In this document: piece by piece, positions 39,191 through 50,725 of the stretch
Numbering within the stretch: position 1 is the first letter of the stretch
Layout: each line of letters starts with the position of its first letter
Source of the DNA: Podospora pseudocomata
Lineage: Eukaryota > Ascomycota > Sordariomycetes > Sordariales > Podosporaceae
Assembly: GCF_035222375.1 (NCBI RefSeq)
Contig: NC_085889.1
Span: 2,046,001-2,110,000, forward strand
DNA length: 64,000 nucleotides
Reading direction: 5' to 3'
Position numbers and translations under genes: made by a program
The notes under the pieces: model-generated
Database searches by the model: none
Told to the model about the DNA's origin: nothing
Seen by the model: the letters and a program-made list of their open reading frames with translations, nothing else

Positions 39191-42169
39191 ATGATTCCTG
39201 GCGAATCTGTGTCCTGGTCGGGTCAACCTGCTACGGACTACGAAAAGCCAGAGGCATTGAGCCCTCAAATCTTCATAGGGGGCCCTCAGCTGGATGGCGA
39301 AGCCACTCTACATGGCTACGAGGACCCGAGCCCTCCCGGGGACACCAAAAAATTTCGTGGAGAGGGCTTATGGTATGTTGGGAGGGAGAATTCATGTCCT
39401 TTTTCATGCCTGTTAATTGACACTTGAGGTTTCATAAGGCGAGTATTGGACATATAAACGTAAGATCCCCGGACATGGACGCGACCGGGTATCGCCGCCA
39501 TATCAACTAACTAGATGTTACGGATCTAGATGATCGCATTCTCTGGGTGGGTCATTGCCTGTGCTTCTTTGCACCCGAATACCGGACTAACCAAGGCTTT
39601 TGAGTGGTAGCACAATAGGCAATGGTATGTGCCCTATTTCTCAACAGAATAGGTGGTGAGGACTTATTAATCGCTGGCATAGGACTTTTTTTAGGAAGTG
39701 GGAGATCACTTGCGAGCGCGGGTCCTGGCGGTGCAGTTATCTGTTACATACTCATGGGAACAGGTAAGATGTTTGATTGTAACCAGCACTTCAACCCGAT
39801 GGCATGAAGCTAATTCATACACAACCATTTAGTCATTGCCTCAGTGATAAGCTGTCTCGTCAGTTCAAAATTTCCATTTATTTTGTGTCATTTGTCCCGA
39901 CCTACTGACCGTGACGTCCCACAGGGTGAAATGACTGCGTTGATGCCGGTCAACGCCCCTGTCATGGAATTTCCCCGCCGTTTCATGAGTCGTGGTGTAG
40001 GATTTGCTGTTGGGTGGGTCTATTGGTTGGTATTTCATGATTCACAGTGAATATGCCACTGTAAAGGCTTGTCCCATACCCTGACAACTCCGTGTGCAAA
40101 CAGGTTTGCATACGCTGTGCTGGCTGGTGAGCAGCTAGTGGCAGTATCGAATGCCATCAAATTCCGTTATGATGACGGAATAACTTCTCTTAATTGAGAG
40201 GTGGGTCAGAGGGTTGATAATGCCGTGTGGATATCCGTGTTTTTGATTCTGGTCATATTGTTCAATATGTTTCCAGTTCGAGTAAGTATGACCTGTCGGA
40301 AACTCTAGCAGACTCATACTAATGCTGCCATTCAAGGTGTTTGGGGAATTGGAATACATTTTCGGCTGTTTCAAAAGCTCATGTTTATCATATTACTGAT
40401 CATGGTGGGTGCAGCTTCTGGTGTCTCGGATTATCACTATTCCTTTGTCTCCGTGTTACTCATATTGGTGATGACTAGATGATGTTTTTTCTATCTATTG
40501 CTCAGCGTCAGTTTACACCTTCCACTACCCCATTTATTCCGGCCTGCCAGCTACTTACATTACGTCGTCGAAGCTCGAGGGGAAGCCTACTATCATGAAC
40601 CTCTTGGCACTCGATGTGAGTTCTGATACACCAACGGGACAGGGCATGGCTGACGACCCACACAGATTGGAATCATCCTTACTCGTTTTTCAACCTCGTG
40701 TACAACGCCAAGGACGAGAACCTGAAAGTCGAGCATTCCATTGAAGGGTCACTGGGAACTCTTCTAGGTGTCTGGTAAGCACGATACTCATCTGTCGTGA
40801 TTGGCCGTTGACGTGGCTAAGACTCCGCGCATAGGACAACATTCACGAGTGTCATGTTCTCTTATATCGGCATGGATATCGTCGCAGCTAGAGCAGCAGA
40901 GAGCCGAGCATTGAGTGACGTCGAGAGCATGAAAATGGCCGCTCGCAAAATCAACCTTCGTGTCATTACATTGTATTCGCTGGCCATGCTCACCGCATCG
41001 TTTGTTGTCCCCATGGACCACCCTTTCATCAATGGCCACAGTACCTCGGTCGGTGCACGCTCCATTTTCATTATCGTCGTCGTGGAGGCTGGCATGCCCA
41101 AAGTTGCCCACTTTTTCAACGCAGTCTTTGTCTTCCCGGCCTTCACTTGCGGTATTAACTCTATGTATATCGCGACGAGGGTTTTGCATACCCTGGCTCT
41201 TCGCGGTCAGACCGGCCCTGAGTTTATTACGAGACGTCTTCGCCGGTGAGAGCGGTTTTGATGGCAGGTGCCATCATGATGGTCGCTTACATGGGCCGTG
41301 AAGGCTCAGTTGGGGCAGTAAGTACTGCTGCCCTTCTGAGTGGACGTCTGCTGATTCATAATGCCACAATTAGAGACTTGACGAGCTAGCCAACAACTGC
41401 ACTGTATCCTGTAAGTCCCTCTTCCCTATCTCACCATGCATGCTTTGAAACCCGAGTGAGACCGACTGGCTAATGAAACATGCACAGGTCTCGTGTAAGT
41501 GAAAGCTATATTTACCGGATTTCTTTCTAGATTTTAGGTCAGCCTTTTGCGAAAAACGCCAGGGTACTGATGAATGTGTCTAGTGTTTATACCTCCATAT
41601 GTGCAACCTATCTGTACTTTTTCCGGACGTGAGTCTTCCACAAGTTGAATTTCTGAGCCATTTGCAGCTCTGACATCTCACCTCTAGACTTGAAGATGCC
41701 AAAATATACGCCAATACGTCTGAGTCACAGGCAGCGAGCTATGATCGTGACAACCCTCGGTATCCATACAAGTCCCACGGGCAATGACTCAAAGCTTGCT
41801 ATGGTTTAGTTGCTTGTGTCGTTCTTATCCTCTTCAACGGGGTAGGCGCCTTTATTGAGCCCTTCAACATTCGCAAGTTCATTGCTGCTTATATTAGTGT
41901 AAGTTCTCGAGCTCAGGCGGATTGCCAACGCAGCGCATGATACTGACCAGTCATAGCTTCCGGTGTTCATTTTACTCATCTTGTGTTATAATATCCGAAA
42001 ACACGGGTTCCGGTTTAGGGATTGGTGGACAGACAAGTCGGGCGACTTGAGCCAGACCGTGCAGGCTTCAAGCAATACGCGGAAGGGAAGGCTCGAGTTC
42101 CCTGACAGTGGCATCACAAGACACAACTGGGCAGTCTTTGTTCATTGGGTCTGGGTATGGCTGAAGTAA
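39191..42169 (+). pseudogene. Amino acid permease (APC family), multi-exon, apparently inactivated
   Basis: Exon pieces match a fungal amino acid permease in order: GLFLGSGRSLASAGPGGAVICY (split here as GLFLGSGRSLASAGPGG and AVICYILMG, 39685-39763), GEMTALMPVNAPVMEF and GFAVGWVYW (39928-40025), FAYAVLAGEQLVAVSNAI, VFGELEYIFGCFK, then a large exon (40833-41249) with SYIGMDIVAARAAESRALSD and INLRVITLYSLAMLTASFVV, and a final exon ending HWVWVWLK (42169). Such proteins are 12-TM plasma-membrane transporters. Breaks: TGA at 40195-40197 and at 41785-41787, each where the family has Trp, and a shortened A-run at 40373-40376 that shifts FKKLMFIILL out of frame. The GTIGTGLF motif is also damaged (LIAGIGLF). 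The first exon at 39191 is uncertain. Convergent with kgd2. Confidence 0.75.
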
Positions 42170-42993
42170 AGTGAATATAGCTAAACAGCAACGCTGGACC
42201 TCTTAACCTTGTGAAGATGAAAGCACTGAAGTATTATGGCGAAGCTATTGTGTATAGTTATATTACGGGGGCTTGGGAGAATCTGCCCCGTTGCTAGTTA
42301 GCTGCTTTTCGTATCAATCTCATGCCCCGGCACACTCGTGCAGGAAAATTCAAGGTGGTCATCGAATCAAAGGCCCGACAAAATAATCAAGAAAAGCTAG
42401 GGGTTATTGAACATTCATCATGTTGCTATACTCGAGGCCTATATTCTATTTCTATACCGCCTGTAACTAGGTAACAAAGTTCCTCCAAACCGTGGTTATC
42501 TCCGTTTCCTGTCCATAACGTACCGGGAAAGATATTTGATATATAGAGATCGTTTGTTTTGTCTGGAAAACTGAAAGAAACACTTCAAAGTCACCACATG
42601 TCATTGGTGAAACAGAGTTTTGGTTTGAATCAATTAGATACCAACGATATGGCCACAGACAAAGTAAAACACTCGTTTTGATGCTATGATTCTACCGTTC
42701 TCATATACACAGTGTAGGCATACAACCAAAAGCACTGCCATATTATACACATATACACACGCCTTGTCCCATTGTCAAACCAAACCCACGACTTATACCG
42801 ACAGATCAGGACAGCCCAGAGGTACACACGTAGGAGCAGGCATTGCCAGTTGCAAAAAATGCCCATATCTAATTGGAAACGCCCCATGATGCACCATGCC
42901 AGTGAAAAAGGCCCTTTGATAATTTACATTATACATACGCATTCAACCCAGAAAAGACAAGTGAATGACGCTACCCCTGCAAGTGATACTCAT
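42170..42993. other. Intergenic between convergent permease and kgd2
   Basis: Holds the two 3' flanks. GC-normal to slightly AT-rich, no coding frame with conserved motifs (42684-42889 frames on both strands are judged spurious). No terminator can be defined for these polymerase II genes. Confidence 0.4.
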
Positions 42994-44490
42994 CTACAAA
43001 AGCATCTTACGGGGATCCTCAATGTACTCCTTTACCTTGACCAAGAACTGCACGGCCTCTCTGCCGTCAAGAAGACGATGGTCATAGGTAAGTGCCAGGT
43101 ACATCATGGGACGGATCTCAATCTTGCCATTGACAACAACTGGGCGCTCCTTAGTGGCATGAAGACCAAGCACGGCGCTTTGGGGAAGGTTAATGATGGG
43201 GGTGCCCATGAGGGAACCGAAGACACCACCGTTGCTGATGGTGAAGGTACCGCCAGCCATGTCCTCAATAGTGAGCTTGCCGTCGCGAGCCTGTTAAAAG
43301 AGTTTCCATGTTAGGGTCTGATACTTGCAGAGCTTTTTTGCAAATGGTAATTTTAGACGTACCTTCTTGCCCAGCTCAGCGATGGACCTCTCGATGCCAA
43401 CAAGATCCATAGCCTCAGCGTTGCGGACAACAGGGGTAACGAGACCCTTCTCAGTAGCAACAGCAACGCTGATGTCGACGTAGTCTCTGTAGACGATGGT
43501 ATCACCGCCATTGGGACCTTCAATCGAGGCGTTGACGGCAGGAATATCGCGCATGGCAAGTACGGCAGCACGCGAGAAAGCGCTCATGAAGCCAAGCTTG
43601 ACACCAGTCTTCTTGAGAACCTCCTCCTTGTACTTGTTGCGGAATTCCATCAGAGCTGACATGTCGACCTCGTTGAATGTGGTCAGAGAAGCGGCGGTGT
43701 TTTGAGACTGCTTCAAGCGCTCGGCAATGCGAAGACGCATCCGGTTCATCTTGACCTGTTGGGCTTCAGTCAGCAAAAGGGCACGCTTAGCTGGCAGTGT
43801 GATTGTGCAAGTATAATCGTACCCTCTTCTCCTCGCGGTTGCCCAGAGTGGCGGGCTTCTCAGGGGCGGCCGCTGGAGCGGGCTTGCTCTTGGGTTCTGG
43901 TGTCTCCTGTTTAGGGGGGGCAGGGGCAGGGGCAGAGGCAGCAGGCTTGCTCTCCTCCTGCTTGGGCTCGGGAGCCTTCTCAGGCTCGGCCTTCTTTTCG
44001 GGAGCCGATTCCTTGGGTTCAGCGGCAGGCTTGTCGCCCGACGGCGCACCTCCAAGCTCGATACGCACAAGATCCTGGCCAACAACGACGGTATCTTCCT
44101 CGTTGGCGAGGAACTCCTTGATGACACCGGCCTCAGGAGCATTGACAGCAACATCAATCTGTTGCGTTACGGCATATCAGTTAGACCGGAAGCAAGTGAC
44201 ACAAAAGGAGTTCGCGGAAGAGTCCTGATGGGCTGGGCTATGCGTACCTTGTCGGTCTCAATGGTCGCAATCTCCTCATCCTGCTCAACAAAGTCACCAA
44301 CTGACTTGTTCCACTGCTTCAGAGTACCCTCGCTGATCGACTCGGCCATTTGGGGCACCTTGACGATCTTGTCGGCATATGTCCGCACATGTTGGAACTG
44401 CAGGGGCAGTTGTCGCAGGGCTGTATTGTTGTTGTAGAGCGCAAATTTGGGAGCAGCGCGAGCCGCAAGGCGGAGACCTCTGTACACCAT
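42994..44490 (-). CDS. kgd2: Dihydrolipoamide succinyltransferase, E2 of 2-oxoglutarate dehydrogenase
   Basis: Four exons: 44248-44490, 43823-44158, 43363-43755 and 42994-43290, with introns of 89, 67 and 72 bases, all GT-AG and in phase; 422 aa. It transfers succinyl groups from lipoate to CoA in the mitochondrial matrix TCA cycle. N-terminal mitochondrial presequence ([18 protein letters not shown]...), lipoyl domain with the modified Lys81 in [16 protein letters not shown] (split across exons 1 and 2), a long Pro/Ala/Lys/Glu linker and the acyltransferase domain ending with the catalytic His395 and Asp399 in [12 protein letters not shown]. There is no obvious E3-binding domain in the linker, as usual for this E2. 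Head to head with the LYR complex I gene. Confidence 0.96.
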
Positions 44491-45478
44491 ATTGTCGACG
44501 TGCGTATGCTAGGACGAGTATGCGGTTGTTTACTGCGGGAATTCGTAGATCGGGTGCAGCACGAGTCTGGGTTCGGCAGAGAGACGCGGGAGGTTCGAGT
44601 CAACAGTTTTTTTTGGCTGGGAAAGAGCGCAAGGCAGGGTGAGGTCACAAACAAATATGTCGCGTAAAGACCGCACTGGGCAACCAAATGATGAATTTGA
44701 CCTTGTGCGCTGCGACGGGCTGGTCGAGATGTTGAGGGAGGAGTCTTGAGAGCGAGGAGTGATGTGTAGGCAAGAGGTTGAATTGCGCCGTTGAGACAGG
44801 AGGTTGCTTTCCGAAATCCAGGTTGGAAAAAAATAGCTACGGCGTCCAGTTGGCAGACTCACAATCCTTGCACGAAGCACACAGCTGGGAGCGGCGCCAC
44901 GGCGCTGCCGGCGCATCACGGCTAACATATTGCACGGCCTCCACTCGCCAACCGTCTGGTGACCTCAACTTGCAGCAGCTTTGGCGTGGCGGCCAAAGTA
45001 CTCACCGGGGCCGCACGGGTCTCTCTGGGCTCGGCAATATGGAACGGAACGTCAGCGCCTTGGGACTCAAACGTCGTTGGCTAGGTAGGCTGTCTGACAG
45101 TCGGGAGCCCCACCGACCGGTGCTTGGGCGGTTGCAGCTTAATCCGCTCCGGCAGCCCATCTCGCGGGTTCGGGTTGGAGAAGCAGCAGCGAGCCACCGT
45201 CACCCACGATGAGCTGTGGCCTGAGGCAGAAACACCTTGCAGCTTGGCAGCAAGCTCCCTCCAATCCACTTTGTCATTTGAGCTCAAACCCGACGACCTC
45301 ATATCCACGTCCGCGACCCTCGTCCACCCCCTGCTATTGGACCTGGGACTAACGCTGCTTGATCTTTCGAATCTGCTTTCTGGGCCTTGACGCTCAGCAC
45401 GGCGGTTGAGGCGCCGAACACACTGCAACCCAGATTGACCGAGGTTTCCGACGTCACGATCCCGCAAAGCTGCCCATT
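44491..45478. promoter_or_regulatory. Divergent promoter region between kgd2 and the complex I LYR gene
   Basis: This stretch of 988 bases lies between two start codons pointing away from each other. Both genes act in mitochondria. ORFs in it (44778-45212 plus, 45081-45467 minus) have no conserved motif. No defined binding site can be named from the sequence alone. Confidence 0.4.
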
Positions 45479-46053
45479 ATGTCCTCCCGGATGGCGGCCT
45501 TGTCAGTTATATCCCCACATCCTCACCATACCATGTCACAGGTCGTCCACTGACATCGTCTTCTAGGTCGCTTTATCGCCGCTCTTTGAAGCTCGCGCTC
45601 GACTGGTCGGTACACCGTGATGTCTGGCGCGGCCAGGCGCTCTACATCCGCTCCCTGTTTGAGAAGAACCGGGCTGTCACCGACCCCAGACTACAGCGTG
45701 TACGCTTTCTATCCGACGACCCTTGATGCCGAAGACAGGAGATATGGCAACTGACAAGAAGGTTCACGAACATTTACAGGCGCTGTTGAAAGAGACAGAG
45801 AAGTTGTTGGAGAATTGGAAGCACCCCGACCCTTATATCCCCCCAACGGCCCCCGGAGGTATGCCCCACACAACCTTTATAACCTATTGATGCAAGATAT
45901 ACTGACAATATTCCACAGGATCCAAGTACGAGAGAAACTTGCCAGTCCCCAACCTCGACCGTGAGTCTGCAGCACTCCCTATCATTCTCAACGTGCAAGT
46001 CGCCTGGCTGACATATGTTTTCGTGTGCAGCTCCCCCGCCGCTCAAGTTCTGA
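45479..46053 (+). CDS. NADH:ubiquinone oxidoreductase LYR subunit (B22/NDUFB9-like)
   Basis: Five small exons: 45479-45501, 45567-45699, 45780-45858, 45919-45960 and 46031-46053; all introns 60-80 bases with GT-AG ends and CTGAC-type branch points. The product is 99 aa. It begins MSSRMAALSLYRRSLKLALDW, containing the LYR motif, then VWRGQALYIRSLFEKNRAVTDPRLQ (split: VWRGQALYIRSLFEKNR, AVTDPRLQ), LLKETEKLLENWKHPDPYIPP and the typical C-terminus GGSKYERNLPVPNLDPPPP. This fits the small LYR accessory subunit of complex I on the matrix side. No single exon exceeds 45 codons, so simple ORF scanning misses it. Confidence is high because motif order and all splice phases agree. Confidence 0.9.
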
Positions 46054-46565
46054 TCCAACATTGGCAATGGAGATGGAATGTACATAAATTTAGACGAGGA
46101 GACTGGAACGGAGAACAGACACATGCCATGGGCGACGTCGAATGCAAAGTGGTTGCCTCCAACCTGTAGCTTGCAGATGGGCGTATCTTGACAAAAGCTT
46201 AGTTTCGTGCTGAGAGCATTCACCTGACATCATTGACCGGTGCAAAACGATCTCGAGATCCAGCGACACCACACCTCAACAGCGGATGGATTCTCCGGCC
46301 TAGCCTGAGACGCTCGTAGCTTCACCACTGTAGTGCAGGACAACCAAGAACAGATACAGCAGGACAATGGCAAAATAAAATGATGATCTTTAGAAGGTAT
46401 TCTCATTCGTGCCCATCCATGACCATGCCCATCATGGAATTAATGTACAACCCACAAACGCGATAAAAAGCAACCGTTGACCCTAGACCGTGACCCCAAT
46501 ATCATGAACCCAACGTGCCGACCGAAAAATGAAAGCAGAAAAGACGACAAAATTCCACAACCCAT
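46054..46565. other. Intergenic between convergent LYR gene and H2A
   Basis: 3' flanks of two convergent genes; 46380-46560 is purine-rich and likely the H2A 3' untranslated region. A minus ORF at 45774-46223 overlaps the LYR exons antisense and is rejected. Confidence 0.4.
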
Positions 46566-47174
<609 letters not shown>

Positions 47175-49666
47175 TTTGATAGAGTTAAGTGGGTGGAAAA
47201 GTTGAGAAAAAGTTGGTGTAGTTGGGCAAGGACGAGAGACTCAAAGGTCTGGGTGAGTTGGTTGATGGTAGAGCGGAAGTTTGCTGATGGAAAATGGAAT
47301 GGATGGGAGAAGCAGAGTGCTGGTGGGGGATGTGTGAGTTAAGTAGTTTTCGCGTAGAGCGCCAGATCACGGATCACCCGCGCCTTTCACAGTGTTGATC
47401 GGGGCCAATGGGGCTAGTCCCAAAACAGGGCGTGGCAGCTGTGGCACCCCAGGCTGCAAGGGTAAAAAAATCGGGCAGAACAACCACAGAGCCGGCAATT
47501 GGGTGGTTGCAACGCAGCGACCAGCAAAACTGAATCAGGCTGCCCACAAAAAAAAAAAAAGGGCCACAGACCAGGAACGCTTGCCTCGATTTTGACGTTC
47601 CTGATTGTACAAATATCGCGCCATCCCCCGACCGCGTTCTGTCGCGCATCCTAACTGACTGCACTGCATGGTCCCTTTTTTTCTTCTCTCCTGCCACTGC
47701 GCGTCTTCGAAAAATGAAAAAACAGGGGCCATCCTCTGTGATTCGACACCGGCAAAATCAGAGCAATCACAACAATCCACAGCACTAGCAACCACAACCA
47801 CCCTGCCCTCTTTGGTCATGGAGCTTGGCTGACTGATTTACTCAGATCACTTGGACTCATCTGACCGCTCTGCCCCAGGCCGCCTCGACCCTCGAACCCC
47901 GGTACCTGAAGTTCATTGCAACTCAGTCTGGTCTCCCAGCCGACCTGACTTTGCAATCTGGGACAACTCATACTTGTCCACTTGGTTCTGGTTGGCTCTT
48001 GTCGTTCCTGTTGTTTGTTTGGCTTTTTGTGCCATTTTTGTCCATCAAAATTGGCCGAGCGTGTGGGTTTCGCTCATCCAAGTCTTGTTTTAGGACCCTC
48101 TGGTCTGTCTACCTTGTGTGTTGAAGCATGGTTCATTCTGGAATGGACTGGTTGGGTTCGCTTGGCATGTTGGGTTTTTTTTTGGTCAACCCAGGCTGAC
48201 AAGTCCATCATGACTTATCCTTGGACTGGGCAGATGTATGCTCTTTTTACGTCCTCAAGGAGGTACAGTACTGGTATAAACTCGCATTTTAGGTCGATTT
48301 GACCTGGACTCTTTAAGATTGGGGCTTGATTTTTGGGTTCAGGGAACCTGAAGGGTCCAAAAAGGCTGCTTGACCCTTTTTGAACACAGGTAGGTGCTCT
48401 TGAGCCTCATACACATTTACATGTGGGTTTTCGTGCCATATTGGGTCAGGATTGGGCCCAAAAGTAGATATAGCCTCACCAGTCAAGCTTTTGCCCCATG
48501 ATACCCCAGATCCCCCAGGTCTCCGGATCGTGTGAAACCCCATCCGGGCAGGGCATCCGCTCTCTCGGGCCGAGCTGCGTGACAGATCTAGAACCCTTCA
48601 GGCTCGTCTTCTCTCCCATGCGGCCCTTCCCGCAGCTGCCAACACTGGGTCAAAGTCCATCTGCATCCGCAATTGTCATGTGCCACCAGGGTGAGAGTGG
48701 CTCTTCCCCAGGTCTTGGAAGCGAACGGAGATGGCAGTTGAGCAGGACAGAGCCAATCAAGGCCGGCCTCGGATGGCATGGAGTTCTGTAAGGCTGGAGG
48801 GTGTTGACACACACCTAGGTGTGCCTGCTAAAGCAGCTCCCCTGAGGAGCCGAGGAGGCTCCATCAGTCCATCCCATGTGTCACTGTGTCAATGTATCAG
48901 GGCATAATCCACCTAGCTTTCACATCTCTATCTTTGGTGGAACGCCGGACACGTTCTCCGTCGATTGTCATGGAATACACAGGCAGATTTACACATCCCA
49001 GGAGAACCAAGGTGAACGGACCCTGATTCCTGGCCGCTGTGGCCGGGATTCTGAGAGTTGAGGTTTAATGGAGAGGCAGATACAGAAGAACGAAAGAGAG
49101 AAAGAAACCCGAACGACACGCCGGGTTGCGGATGGCTGGCGCATGAGCTGTCGTCGAGGCTCACATCGGGCCTGGCCCGCCTTGCACCACAACTGAGATT
49201 CCACCACCAAGTTCCGACAGGGTTGCCCTGCTGGGCGGGGCCCTGATTTCCCAGCAAAGGTCGAGAGAAAAATACCAGCCGCAGATCTGGAGTGTGCATT
49301 ATTTCTGGTTGGGTGCTGCTATGCCCCATTCGGAGCCTCAGGAGCGTGTTGTGGCGCTTGGACCACCGCGTCACCTTGCAACTTTGGACCGGGGCTGCCT
49401 TCCTTTGTGCCTTATTTTTTTGCCAAATCAAGCGGCATGTCCCCACCTTTCGGCGCGGTACTCAAATCAATCAGTCAATCAGCACCACGGCACTCGCATG
49501 TCGCGTCAGCTACAAAAGGCCCATCCCCCCTCGCCGGCTGCATTTCTTCCTCCATCAACCAACTCTCCCACAAACTCTTCCACGCCCATCAAATCGCCAG
49601 ATCCATCCAGAACTTCAGTTCACTTCGTCTTACTTACCCACCAACCCATTTTAAAAAAACGCCAAA
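47175..49666. promoter_or_regulatory. Long divergent region between H2A and H2B
   Basis: 2.49 kb without a supported gene. It contains T-rich and polypurine tracts (about 47540-47560 and 48170-48185), CCAAT-like boxes (for example 48749) and pyrimidine-rich sequence just upstream of H2B (49540-49600), consistent with the H2B core promoter and leader. ORFs here are short and without motifs. An unannotated transcript cannot be excluded. Confidence 0.35.
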
Positions 49667-50232
<566 letters not shown>

Positions 50233-50725
50233 GTGGTTGGATGATCTTGTCTTTTCTCTCTCTTTTTTCTCAATAGGGCATAGGATTTGCTTTGGCATTT
50301 GGGAGTCATGATGAGGCTTGCGCCAGGGCACACAATCCTTGGGGTCTCTTAATGCAACGCGTCACGGATGGTCTGCTTTTTATGGGGGCAATGTTTTTTT
50401 ATCGGTCAATTACGGGGTTTTTGCGGTTGTACACTACATACCTTGATATCAGGGTTTTGGGCGAAATGAAATCGTGCATATGAACAAACCCACCTGGTCT
50501 CCATCAGTAAATGTGACGATCGGTACTCTCTTGTTTGCACTTCTACCTCTCCATGTCTAGTTTCGTGTTGGTCTCTTGGAAATAATAGAGCTCAATATCC
50601 AGACATCGCGGCACAGATAACTAGGACACGAACATGTTACGTATTTGGGACCTACATAATCCCTTTTGGACTATTCATGATGATGGTTTACGAAAAAATA
50701 ATGATCTCAAAACTCTCAACACACA
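50233..50725. other. Intergenic between convergent H2B and SQS1-like gene
   Basis: 3' flanks only. T-rich tract just after the H2B stop (50246-50275). No gene. Confidence 0.4.

Noticed and set aside
45081-45467. 128-codon minus-strand frame between kgd2 and the LYR gene
   Set aside because: No conserved motif, lies across the divergent promoter, composition Arg/Ser-rich as in chance GC frames.
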